A stretch of 64,000 bases of DNA, from contig NZ_JAEIOJ010000011.1 in the NCBI RefSeq assembly GCF_016464305.1, positions 62,001-126,000 of the forward strand. Direction: 5' to 3'. Source of the stretch: Umezawaea beigongshangensis (GTDB lineage Bacteria; Actinomycetota; Actinomycetes; Mycobacteriales; Pseudonocardiaceae). A program made the position numbers and the translations under genes. Every line of letters starts with the position of its first letter. The stretch's first letter is position 1. A model generated the notes under the pieces. The model was not told the origin of the DNA. It did no database searches and saw only the letters and a program-made list of their open reading frames with translations. Shown here in pieces: positions 9,356 to 20,774 of this stretch.

Positions 9356-11464
9356 TCAGGGGGTGCTCAGGTCGAACTTGCGCACGGTGACGGAGCCGCC
9401 CAGGGCGCTGGTGGCGTGGTTGAAGATGCCGAAGCGGTAGCCCATGAAGAACTGCCAGGCGTTGTTGAGGGTGAAGGCTCCTCCCAGCGGGGTGAAGTTG
9501 GCGCCGTCGGTGCTGTAGGAGAAGCGGGCGACACGGTTGGAACCGGGCCGGATGTCCGCGTTGATCCGCAGCCAGATCAGGTTGCCGCTGACCGCTGCGC
9601 TCGCGGCCTCGGTGCCGGTGCTGGTGGTGCGCCAGCTGCTGTCCATGGCCAGTCCGGTGGTCGTGGAAACGCGGGTCTGGCCGTTGTCGCGCCGGACGCC
9701 GATCCAGGCCGACGACTGGCGCAGCACGGCCAGGCCGGACCGGTCGCCGTCGCGCATCGCGCTGTGGTCCAGTTCGATGGTGGCGGTCGACGTCGGCCCC
9801 TGGATGCGGTGGGTCAGCGTGTTGCGGGCGGCGTACAGGTCGCCGGTGACCGTGGCCGTCTGCAGCCTCAGCCCGTTGTTCACCGAGTACCGGGCGGTGT
9901 CGGGGTCGTGGTTCCACTCCCACTGCGGACCGAGGGCGGTGCCCGCGAAGGTGTCGGTACCGGTGAGGGGCTTGACGGGTCGGGTCGGCAGGGGCGCGGG
10001 GTAGTTGACGCCCCACCGGCCGTCGACCGTCTGGAGGGTCGGCCAGCCGTCCGCGGTCCAGCTGATCGGAGCGAGGGCCGGGACGCGCCCACCGGGGTAG
10101 GCGTCGACGAACGACATGTAGTACCAGGCGCCGTTCTGCGTCTGGACCAGACCACCCTGGTGGGGCACTCCGCCACCGGGGATCGGGCCGGGGAGGTCGA
10201 GCAGGACCTGCCTCAGGGTGTACGGGCCGAAGGGGTTGCTCGCCTTGAGGACGTACTGGCCGTTGGCCGGCCGGGTCAGCCAGATGTAGTAGCTGCCGTT
10301 GCGCTTGTAGAACCGCGCACCCTCCAGGGTGCCGATGTTCGACGGGGTCTGGAAGACCTGCTGCGCGCGGACCTGGGTGCGGCCGTCTGCGGAGAGCTGG
10401 GCGACGCTGATGGTGCCGTTGCCGTAGGCGACGTACATCGTGTCGTCGTCGTCGACGAGCATGCCCGCGTCGTAGTAGCAGTTGTCGATCTGAGCGTGCC
10501 GGTTCCACGGTCCTTCGACGCTGGCCGCGGTGTAGACGTGGGTGTCGTTGAAGTCGATGCACCCGGCCCAGTAGTAGGTCCGGTTGCTGGGCCGGTACTG
10601 CAGCGTCGAAGCCCAGATCCCGTTGACGTAGGCCCGCTGACCGTTGGTCAGGTCGTACTTGGTGCCGAAGTCCAGGGACGGCACGGAGTGGCCGGCGAAC
10701 TCCCAGTTGACGAGGTCGTAGGAGCGCAGGATCGGCGCTCCGGGGGAGTAGTGCATGGTCGAGGCGGTCATGTAGTACGCGTCGCCGACCCGGATGACCT
10801 CGACGTCGGCGAAGTCCTGCCACACCACCGGATTGGTGTACTGGCCGCCCGGCTGCTGCGGGGTCGTGGTGGGGGTGGGCCCGCCGCCGACGCGGACGAG
10901 CTGCCACTGCTGGTTGGTGCCGCCCCAGTCGCTGTACTGGACGACGTTGGCGCCGTCGGTGGTGGCGGCGTTCTGGACCTCGACGGCCTTGCTGCTGTTG
11001 CGGTTGACCAGGCGCACGTGGCCGCCGTCGGAGTCGGCCAGGCGGAACTGCTGGTTGGTGCCGTTGCCGTCGGCCCACTGCACGACGGCTCCGCCGTCGG
11101 CGGTGGAGGAGTTGTGGACGTCGAGCACCTTGCCGGAGTGGCGCGACTTGAGCCGGTAGTAGCCGCCTCCGGAGTCGACGAACTGCCACTGCTGCTGGTT
11201 GCCGTCGTTGCGGGCCCACTGGGTGATGCGGGCGCCGTCGCCCGTGGCGAGGTTGTAGACGTCGAGCGCCTTGCCGCTGTTGCGGTTCACCAGCACATAC
11301 CACGCGGTCGTGTCCACGGTCGCCGCAGCCGCGGCGGTCACGTCGAGCGCCACCACCAGACCGCCGAGCAGCACGGTGACGGCCGCGAGGGCGACACCGG
11401 CCAGGCGACTGCTTCTGCGGACTCGCCGAGCTGTGGTGGTGGGGTGCTGGCCTGGCCCGACCAT
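9356..11464 (-). CDS. Secreted GH43 glycosidase with N-terminal RICIN module
   Basis: A protein of 702 residues beginning at an ATG with an AGAGGAG site. After a long signal/anchor region (about 1-48) comes one ricin-type trefoil (about 50-192, repeats such as SGKALDVYNLATGDGARITQW). A GH43 five-bladed propeller follows at about 205-490, and a concanavalin-like C-terminal sandwich runs to the end. The catalytic triad is visible: Asp in FADVEVI (near 217), Asp in YYDAGMLVDD (near 333) and Glu in GTLEGARFY (near 380). The domain order fits beta-xylosidase or alpha-L-arabinofuranosidase activity on xylan or arabinoxylan fragments. A strong palindromic operator lies 133 bases upstream. Confidence 0.9.
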   Translation of the reverse strand: MVGPGQHPTTTARRVRRSSRLAGVALAAVTVLLGGLVVALDVTAAAAATVDTTAWYVLVNRNSGKALDVYNLATGDGARITQWARNDGNQQQWQFVDSGGGYYRLKSRHSGKVLDVHNSSTADGGAVVQWADGNGTNQQFRLADSDGGHVRLVNRNSSKAVEVQNAATTDGANVVQYSDWGGTNQQWQLVRVGGGPTPTTTPQQPGGQYTNPVVWQDFADVEVIRVGDAYYMTASTMHYSPGAPILRSYDLVNWEFAGHSVPSLDFGTKYDLTNGQRAYVNGIWASTLQYRPSNRTYYWAGCIDFNDTHVYTAASVEGPWNRHAQIDNCYYDAGMLVDDDDTMYVAYGNGTISVAQLSADGRTQVRAQQVFQTPSNIGTLEGARFYKRNGSYYIWLTRPANGQYVLKASNPFGPYTLRQVLLDLPGPIPGGGVPHQGGLVQTQNGAWYYMSFVDAYPGGRVPALAPISWTADGWPTLQTVDGRWGVNYPAPLPTRPVKPLTGTDTFAGTALGPQWEWNHDPDTARYSVNNGLRLQTATVTGDLYAARNTLTHRIQGPTSTATIELDHSAMRDGDRSGLAVLRQSSAWIGVRRDNGQTRVSTTTGLAMDSSWRTTSTGTEAASAAVSGNLIWLRINADIRPGSNRVARFSYSTDGANFTPLGGAFTLNNAWQFFMGYRFGIFNHATSALGGSVTVRKFDLSTP

Positions 11465-11596
11465 GGTGTGCTCCTCTTCGTCGAGGTGGGGACGCGTGCA
11501 CGTGCGGTGCGCGGTCGCCTGCCGCACGGTCGGGTGAAATCTGATCGGCCGACGTGCGGGAACCGACCGGTGTCACCGGTGCGGCGGGGGCCCGAG

Positions 11597-11618
11597 AAAC
11601 TGTTAGCGCTAACAGTTT
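11597..11618. promoter_or_regulatory. LacI-type operator upstream of the GH43 gene
   Basis: Perfect 22-base palindrome with half-site AAACTGTTAGC and central CG step (core GTTAGC-GCTAAC). It lies 133 bases before the GH43 start codon. LacI-family repressors of glycosidase genes in actinomycetes bind such CG-centred palindromes. The same 12-base core recurs at 15175-15186. The cognate repressor is not in this window. Confidence 0.75.
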
Positions 11619-12115
11619 GAGGCCGGTTGCTCCCTGGTGAATTGAACATCGCGGGGGTGCGGTAGTCGTCACCGCAAGTGCCTGTTGTGCCTTCGACTGT
11701 GAACGATGGCGCACGCCGGGTCAAGATGTCGCACGAATTTTTTGTGCGGGAGAGAAGCGGGCTGGGGTCGAACGCTGTTCGACGATGAATTGCCCCGGTG
11801 GTGCTAAAGACCGGGCAATAAGTTTTAGCTTCACGCGCGTCACCCGGCGGGGTCGCGGTGGCCGCCGCGCTGAGCGGTGGACCGGCTCGCTCGACGCGAC
11901 CGCTCGTCGAGGCGGAGAGCGCCGCGGCTCGCGCGACGGCGGAGGGGACCAGCGCGGCATCCGCGCAGCCGGTGCTGGCCCCACCTCCTCGACCCCGGAG
12001 CCGGCGGACACGACGCGGTCGTCCCGGTGACCGTGCTCGACGACTCGCAGGCGACGGCCGCCCCGCACCCGCGCCGCCCGTCGGCGGCCACGTCACCGGT
12101 GCCGTCGGGAGCCGC
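11619..12115. other. Gene-free interval between GH43 and GH95
   Basis: About 500 bases without a supportable gene. The left half (to about 11835) is distinctly AT-richer than the rest of the window, as expected for promoter DNA. It contains a possible weak hairpin at about 11808-11833 (GCTAAA facing TTTTAGC). Confidence 0.45.
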
Positions 12116-14974
12116 TCAGGCGCGCCGGAGCTGGAAGCGCTGGTTGGAGCCGCCCGTGGGGGTCCACTGCGAGATCCGTGCGCCGTCGTCGGTGGAGGCG
12201 GACCACACGTCCAGCGCGAGGCCGCTCTGCCGGTTGACCAGGCTCACCACGCCGCCGCCGTGGTCGACCAGCCGCCACAGCTGGTCCGGAGTCCCGGCAT
12301 CGCGCTGCTGGGTGACGTCGGCTCCGGCGCCGGTACCGGCGGCCTGGAGAACCAGGCCGCTGTGCCGGGCCCGGACGCGGTGGTGGCCGTCGGCGGGCAG
12401 GAAGTCGAACTGCTGGTTGAGCCCGCTCGTGCCCGACCACTGGACCAGGACGGCGCCGGCGGAGGTCGAGGCGCCGCTGACGTCGGCCTGCTTGCCGCTG
12501 TGCTGCGCCACGAGGTGGTAGTTCACGCCCGGCTCGACCAGTGGCGGCGGTCCCTGGGAGGTCACGCGGTAGGTGTGCCCGGCCTGCCCGGTGAACCGGA
12601 CCAGGTCGGGCTCGACGCGCTCCGGCTGGACCGGGGCACCGCTGGTCAGGTCGCGCAGCTCCCAGGTCCCGGTGAACGCGCGGCTGCGCACCCGGACCGC
12701 GCCGTCGCGATCGCAGGTGATGGACAGCTCGGTGGCCGAGCCGCCGCTCCACGCAGCTCCGACCGTGTACCCGCCTCGGCCGCGCAGGCCGGCGAACCGG
12801 CCGCTGGGCCAGGCGGGCGGTAGCGCGGGCAACAGGTGCAGCTCGCCGTCGTGGCTGTGCAGCAGCATCTCGGCGATGCCGGAGGTCGCGCCGAAGTTGC
12901 CGTCGATCTGGAACGGGGGGTGCAGGTCGAACATGTTGGGCGCGAGCCGCTCCGGCGTCACCAGGGAGCGGACGAGGTCGTGCGCCCGGCCGCCCTCCTC
13001 CATCCGGGCCCAGTAGTTGATCTTCCAGGCCAGGGACCAGCCGGTGCCGGCGTCGCCGCGCAGTTGCAGGGTCCGCCGGGCCGCCTCGAACAGCTGGGGC
13101 GTGCCGCGCTTGGTGATCTGGTTGCTCGGGTGCAGGCCGTACAGGTGCGAGACGTGCCGGTGGTTCGGCTCGGTCTCGATCCAGTCGTGGAGCCACTCCA
13201 GGACGTTTCCCCGCGAGCCGATCCGCGTCGGGGCCAGTCGCAGGCTCGTCGCGCGGACCCGCGCCCGGAAGTCGGCGTCGACGCCCAGCACCTCCGAGGC
13301 GCGGGCGCACCCCTCGAACAGGTCGCGCAGGATCTGCATGTCCATGGTGGGACCGGCGCACACGCTGGCGTTCGCGTGGTGGGGCAGTTCCGGGGAGTTC
13401 GACGGGTTGGTGACCAGCCACTTCAACCTCGGCTCCTCCACGAGGGTGTCGAGGAAGAACTGGGCGGCGCCCTTGAGCGCGGGGTAGTGGGAGCGCAGGA
13501 ACGCGACGTCGCCGGTGAACAGGTGGTGGTCCCAGATCGTGGTGGCCAGCCACGCGCCGCCGGTCGGCCACATGCCCCACAGCGCGCCGTCGACCACCGA
13601 GGAGCCCCGCCAGGCGTCGGTGTTGTGGTGCGTGACCCAGCCGCCGGCGTCGTACTGCGCCCTGGCGGTGCGGGCACCCGTCACGGCCAGGTCGTCGATC
13701 ATGCGGAACACCGGCTCGTGGCACTCGGCGAGGTTCGTCGTGTCGGCGGGCCAGTAGTTCATCGGCAGGTTGGCGTTGATCGTGTACTTCGAGTCCCACG
13801 CCGGAGCCATCTGGTCGTTCCAGATGCCCTGCAGGGTGGCGGCCTGGGTTCCCGGCCGCGACGACGAGATCAGCAGGTACCGGCCGTACTGGAAGAGCAG
13901 GGTGGAGAACTGCGGGTCGACGGCGTTGCCGTGCTGCGCGATCCGGACGTCGGTCGGCTGGTCCGCCGCCGCGGTCCGTCCCAGGTCGAGGACGACGCGC
14001 CCGAACAGCCTCTGGTGGTCGGCCACGTGTCGGCTGCGCAGCACGTCGTACGCCGAGCCCCGCGCGGCGTTGAGGCGTCCTCGCGCGATGCTCTGGTAGT
14101 CGCCGCCGACGTTGCGGTGGTCGACGTAGCTGGTGCCGATGGAGATCAGCAGCGTGGCGCTGGTGGCCTCGGACACCCGCAGCGTGCCGCCCGAACTGCT
14201 GGTGCTCCCGCCCTCGGCGAGAACCCCGGCCAGTGCGAGGAACCGGACCGAGCCCGCGATGCCCCGCTGGTCGCCGGACCGGCCGTCCAAGCCGATCGTC
14301 GTGCCGTCCGGGCTCGACGCCGTCGCCCGCTGCGGCGTGCTGAACGAGGCCGTGAACGTGATCGAACCCGGTGTGTCGGCGGTCAGCCGCACGGCGATCA
14401 CCTGGTCCGGCGCGCTGGCGATCACCTCGCGCCGGTAGCGCACGCCGTTCACCGCGTAGGTCACCGCGGTGGTGGCCGTGGTCAGGTCGAGCCACCGCTG
14501 GTAGCCGGACACCCCGCCCGGTGCCGAGAACACGAGCCTGAGGTCGCCGACGGGCTGGTAGGCCAGCTGGCCGGCCGGGTTCCCCAGCATCGCCCGGTCG
14601 ACGAGGTCCTGCGCCTGCGCCCACTGGTCGGCGAACACCAGCCGCCGGATCTCGGCCAGGTTGGCCGCACCCCGCGCGTTGGTGTAGTCGTGGGGACCAC
14701 CGGCCCAGACCGTGTCCTCGTTGAGCTGCAACCGCTCCGCGTCGACGTTGCCGAAGACCATCGCGCCGAGACGGCCGTTGCCGACCGGCAGTGCGCGGAG
14801 CCAGTCCGTCCCGGCCGGTTCGTCGTACCACAGCGCCAGGTCGTCGACGGCGCGCACGTCGGGTGGCGCGGCCGATCCGGCACGGGCCTCCGCCGTCCGT
14901 ACTCCCGGCGCCAGCACGGCCCCGGCGCCCACCGCGCCGAGTTGCATCAGCCGCCTTCGCGGAATCTCGGGCAT
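12116..14974 (-). CDS. Secreted GH95 alpha-L-fucosidase/alpha-L-galactosidase-like enzyme with RICIN module
   Basis: A protein of 952 residues. A Tat-type signal (IPRRRLMQLGAVGAG) precedes the GH95 fold at about 42-790. Family motifs are clear: ALPVGNGRLGAMVFG, TINANLPMNYWP (the paired Asn residues that help the base), NSPELPHHANAS (general-acid Glu near 527) and FQIDGNFGATSGIAEML (Asp near 689). A ricin-type trefoil occupies about 815-952. GH95 enzymes remove alpha-1,2-L-fucose or alpha-L-galactose from plant glycans such as xyloglucan; the exact sugar is not decidable here. The ATG at 14974 has a GGAGG site. A GTTAGC-GCTAAC operator lies 200 bases upstream. Confidence 0.9.
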   Translation of the reverse strand: MPEIPRRRLMQLGAVGAGAVLAPGVRTAEARAGSAAPPDVRAVDDLALWYDEPAGTDWLRALPVGNGRLGAMVFGNVDAERLQLNEDTVWAGGPHDYTNARGAANLAEIRRLVFADQWAQAQDLVDRAMLGNPAGQLAYQPVGDLRLVFSAPGGVSGYQRWLDLTTATTAVTYAVNGVRYRREVIASAPDQVIAVRLTADTPGSITFTASFSTPQRATASSPDGTTIGLDGRSGDQRGIAGSVRFLALAGVLAEGGSTSSSGGTLRVSEATSATLLISIGTSYVDHRNVGGDYQSIARGRLNAARGSAYDVLRSRHVADHQRLFGRVVLDLGRTAAADQPTDVRIAQHGNAVDPQFSTLLFQYGRYLLISSSRPGTQAATLQGIWNDQMAPAWDSKYTINANLPMNYWPADTTNLAECHEPVFRMIDDLAVTGARTARAQYDAGGWVTHHNTDAWRGSSVVDGALWGMWPTGGAWLATTIWDHHLFTGDVAFLRSHYPALKGAAQFFLDTLVEEPRLKWLVTNPSNSPELPHHANASVCAGPTMDMQILRDLFEGCARASEVLGVDADFRARVRATSLRLAPTRIGSRGNVLEWLHDWIETEPNHRHVSHLYGLHPSNQITKRGTPQLFEAARRTLQLRGDAGTGWSLAWKINYWARMEEGGRAHDLVRSLVTPERLAPNMFDLHPPFQIDGNFGATSGIAEMLLHSHDGELHLLPALPPAWPSGRFAGLRGRGGYTVGAAWSGGSATELSITCDRDGAVRVRSRAFTGTWELRDLTSGAPVQPERVEPDLVRFTGQAGHTYRVTSQGPPPLVEPGVNYHLVAQHSGKQADVSGASTSAGAVLVQWSGTSGLNQQFDFLPADGHHRVRARHSGLVLQAAGTGAGADVTQQRDAGTPDQLWRLVDHGGGVVSLVNRQSGLALDVWSASTDDGARISQWTPTGGSNQRFQLRRA

Positions 14975-15103
14975 GCGACCCTCCGAAGTGGACGTCGTCG
15001 TCGACGTTCCGGGGACTTCCGGCAAAGTAACCAGCGGTGAACCCGTCCGTCAATCGGTGGTGGCGACGACTCGTGATCGGTAGCACGACCATTTGTCGGT
15101 TGA

Positions 15104-18208
<3,105 letters not shown>

Positions 18209-18261
18209 CCACACCCGCCCCGACCAATCCTGTCCCGGACCGACCGGCGAGGACGGCGACG

Positions 18262-19959
18262 ATGACACGCTCCCTGACCCGACGCGCGATCGGCGTGACG
18301 GCGACCGTCTGCACCGTCGCCGCGCTCGCCGTCGGCCCACCGGCCGCCGCGGCCGACGTGCCCTACGACGTGCTGGTGTTCTCCAAGACGGCGGGCTTCC
18401 GCCACGACTCGATCCCGGCGGGCACCCAGCTGATCCGGGACCTGGGCGCGGCCAACAGCTTCACGGTGACCACCACCGAGGACTCGGCCCGGTTCACCAC
18501 CGCAGACCTGGCGCGGTACGAGGCGGTGGTGTTCCTCAACACCACCGGCGACGTCCTCACCACCACCCAGCAGACCGCGTTCGAGTCCTACGTCCGCGGC
18601 GGGGGCGGGTACGTCGGCATCCACTCGGCGTCGGACACCGAGTACGACTGGCCGTTCTACGGCGAGCTGGTCGGCACCTACTTCACCTCCCACCCGGCGA
18701 TCCAGCAGGCGACGATGCGGGTGGAGGACCGGGCGCACGCGGCCACCGCGCACCTCGGCCCCGTGGTGACCCGGACCGACGAGTGGTACAACTTCCGCGG
18801 CAGCGTCCGGTCCACAGCGCGCGTCCTGGCCACGCTCGACGAGTCGAGCTACACCGGCGGTTCGATGGGCGCCGACCACCCGCACACCTGGTGCAGGACC
18901 ATCGGGAGCGGACGTTCGTTCTACACCGGGAGCGGTCACACGCAAGCCGCCTACGCCGAGCCCGGTTTCCGCGCCGTGGTCCTCGGCGGCATCCGGTACG
19001 CCGCCAACCGGACCAGGGCCGACTGCCGGCCCGAGAACGGCTACACCGCGCTGTACGACGGCGCGACCGCGGGCTGGTCGCAAGCCGGGCCGGGCGGCTT
19101 CACCAGCAGCGACGCCACGCTGACCTCCTTCGGAGGCCAGGGCCTGTTCTGGAACAGCGCGCGCGAGCACCGCTCCTACTCGCTCAAGCTGGACTGGCGG
19201 ATGCCCGGTGACGACGACTCGGGGGTCTTCGTCGGCTTCCCGGCCAGCGACGACCCCGGCTCCGCGATGGCCAACGGCTACGAGGTGCAGATCGACGCCA
19301 CCGGCACCGCGGACGGGACCACCGGCGCCGTCCACGGGTTCAAGGGCGCCGACCAGACCGCCCGCGACGCCGCGCTCAACCCGCCCGGCGAGTGGAACAC
19401 CTTCGAGCTGCTGGTCGAGGGGGAGCGCCTGCGGGTGTTCCTCAACGGAGTGCAGGTCAACGACTTCACCAACACCGATCCGGCCCGGTCCCTGACGTCC
19501 GGGCACATCGGCGTCCAGAACCACGGGACCGGCGACGACGTGTCGTTCCGCAACATCCGGATCAGGGAGCTGGGCGGGACGCCCCCGCGCACCGGTCCGG
19601 TCGTCGGTGCCTCGGGCAAGTGCGCGGACGTCGCCGGTGGTGGTTCGGCCGACGGTGCGAAGGTGCAGTTGTGGACGTGCAACGGGGGTGCGAACCAGCG
19701 CTGGACGGTCACCGGGTCCACGGTGCGGGCGCTGGACAGGTGCCTGGACGCATCGGGAACCGGTGACGGCGCTGTCGTGAGGTCGTGGAGCTGTCACGGC
19801 GGTGGCGGTCAGAACTGGGCCGCCGGTGCGAACGGCTCGCTGGTGAACCCGCAGTCGGGCAAGTGCCTGGACGCCAACGGCGGTGGCAGCGCGGACGGCA
19901 CGCAGTTGATCGTCTGGAGCTGTCACGGCGGCGCCAACCAGCGGTGGACCCTGCCCTGA
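18262..19959 (+). CDS. Secreted ThuA-like / DUF1080 (3-keto-glycoside hydrolase) protein with RICIN module
   Basis: A protein of 565 residues with a signal peptide (1-32, ending PAAAA). A ThuA-like glutamine-amidotransferase-fold domain (about 35-255) starts YDVLVFSKTAGFRHDSIPAG and carries GGGGYVGIHSASDTEYDW. A DUF1080 jelly-roll (about 262-440) has the usual SGVFVGFP, GYEVQIDATG and EWNTFELLVEG. A ricin-type trefoil ends it. DUF1080 domains are known as 3-keto-disaccharide hydrolases and ThuA-like proteins are linked to 3-keto sugar metabolism. Placed right after a secreted sugar dehydrogenase-like protein, it may cleave oxidised glycosides outside the cell. That function is inferred. Confidence 0.85.
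   Translation: MTRSLTRRAIGVTATVCTVAALAVGPPAAAADVPYDVLVFSKTAGFRHDSIPAGTQLIRDLGAANSFTVTTTEDSARFTTADLARYEAVVFLNTTGDVLTTTQQTAFESYVRGGGGYVGIHSASDTEYDWPFYGELVGTYFTSHPAIQQATMRVEDRAHAATAHLGPVVTRTDEWYNFRGSVRSTARVLATLDESSYTGGSMGADHPHTWCRTIGSGRSFYTGSGHTQAAYAEPGFRAVVLGGIRYAANRTRADCRPENGYTALYDGATAGWSQAGPGGFTSSDATLTSFGGQGLFWNSAREHRSYSLKLDWRMPGDDDSGVFVGFPASDDPGSAMANGYEVQIDATGTADGTTGAVHGFKGADQTARDAALNPPGEWNTFELLVEGERLRVFLNGVQVNDFTNTDPARSLTSGHIGVQNHGTGDDVSFRNIRIRELGGTPPRTGPVVGASGKCADVAGGGSADGAKVQLWTCNGGANQRWTVTGSTVRALDRCLDASGTGDGAVVRSWSCHGGGGQNWAAGANGSLVNPQSGKCLDANGGGSADGTQLIVWSCHGGANQRWTLP
19592..19959 (+). repeat. RICIN-module direct repeat, copy 2
   Basis: Second copy of the 368-base segment at 17841-18208, in the same reading phase and ending at the stop codon. 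Both ends are nearly identical while the centre has more substitutions, consistent with duplication plus gene conversion. Confidence 0.85.
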
Positions 19960-19983
19960 ACCGGAGGAGTGCTCGGATGAGGA

Positions 19984-20014
19984 GCAGCGGGGAGGCGACC
20001 GGCCTCCTCGCTGC
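19984..20014 (+). terminator. Terminator after the ThuA/DUF1080 gene
   Basis: Thirteen-base-pair stem GCAGCGGGGAGGC/GCCTCCTCGCTGC with one G-U pair and a five-base loop, 24 bases after the stop codon. It closes the two-gene secreted oxidation unit. Confidence 0.7.
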
Positions 20015-20312
20015 CACGCCGGCGACGCGGCACGGCCGCCGTGGCGGCGTCGGTCGACACGATCGGAGTCACGATCGGAGTGCTGACGTGGTCGCCGGGC
20101 CGGCACCCCGGCGGACCGGCTGGTGATCGGCCCCTTCGCCGGTGCGGCGACCCCCGGCTTCCGGGACGGCCGGTACCTGGCCGCCAGGACCACCGGCAGC
20201 CTGCTGCACCGCGCCCTCGCCGTCGTGCTGCTCGCGCTCGTCGGAGACGGTGTCGCCACGCCGTGCGGGCAGGCGCGGGTGTGGCACGGGCGACGGCGGG
20301 TAGTCCAGGGCC
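20015..20312 (+). other. No intact gene; possible membrane-protein remnant
   Basis: About 300 bases with no start or ribosome-binding site I can support. One plus frame around 20123-20260 reads GPFAGAATPGFRDGRYLAAR and then a hydrophobic helix LLHRALAVVLLALVG. This resembles the last helix of TauE/SafE-type transporters, but the match is short and may be chance. Confidence 0.2.
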
Positions 20313-20771
20313 GTGCGTGCGCTCACCGTGCTCCCCGGAACCGCGGACTCCTCGCGGTCGACGACTCCCTCCGAGCTCGAACTGCGCCGGGGTGAGCTGC
20401 TGGCCGTCGGGGTGCGCGGGGCCGACGGGGCGCTCGTGCGCGCCGAGTGCCGCAGGGCCCCGCCCGACCGGGTGTGGCGTGTGGGGGAGCGTGTTCGGCA
20501 CGAGCGGGAGCTGGTGACCGGCACAGGTCCGATCGGACTGCTGGCGGCGGTCCTCGCCGTGCGGCGGACACCGGACGTGCACGTTCTCGACCTGGTGACC
20601 GGTTCGGTCGACGCCGACCCGCCTCACCACGCGCAGGCGCTGGCCGAGGCGGACGCCGACCGGCCGGGTGGCCCGACCACCCGGCGAGCGGCGCCGGAGT
20701 CGTTCGCGGACGCCGTCGACACCCCGTCCGGCGACGTGAAGGTGGTCATCACCCGGGACGGAGGCCGCTGA
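20313..20771 (+). pseudogene. Glucose 1-dehydrogenase (zinc MDR type) remnant with large in-frame deletions
   Basis: A frame of 152 codons that reads as disconnected pieces of an actinomycete glucose 1-dehydrogenase of about 350 residues. The pieces are the N-terminus MRALTVLPG, an altered LAVGVRGADGALVRAE (normally ...VCGTD), the nucleotide-binding entry VTGTGPIGLLAAVLAV followed by VHVLDLVT, and the C-terminus ESFADAV...GDVKVVIT. The catalytic zinc ligands, the structural-zinc Cys cluster and most of the Rossmann fold are missing. The pieces stay in one frame. A GH15 gene three bases downstream is the usual neighbour of intact glucose dehydrogenases, supporting the identification. Confidence 0.65.
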
Positions 20772-20774
20772 CCG

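Noticed and set aside
19977-20126. Short frame with GGAGGAG before an ATG after the ThuA/DUF1080 gene
   Set aside because: The start lies at the base of a strong terminator hairpin and the 49-residue product is Arg-rich with no motif; the ribosome-binding-site likeness is coincidental.
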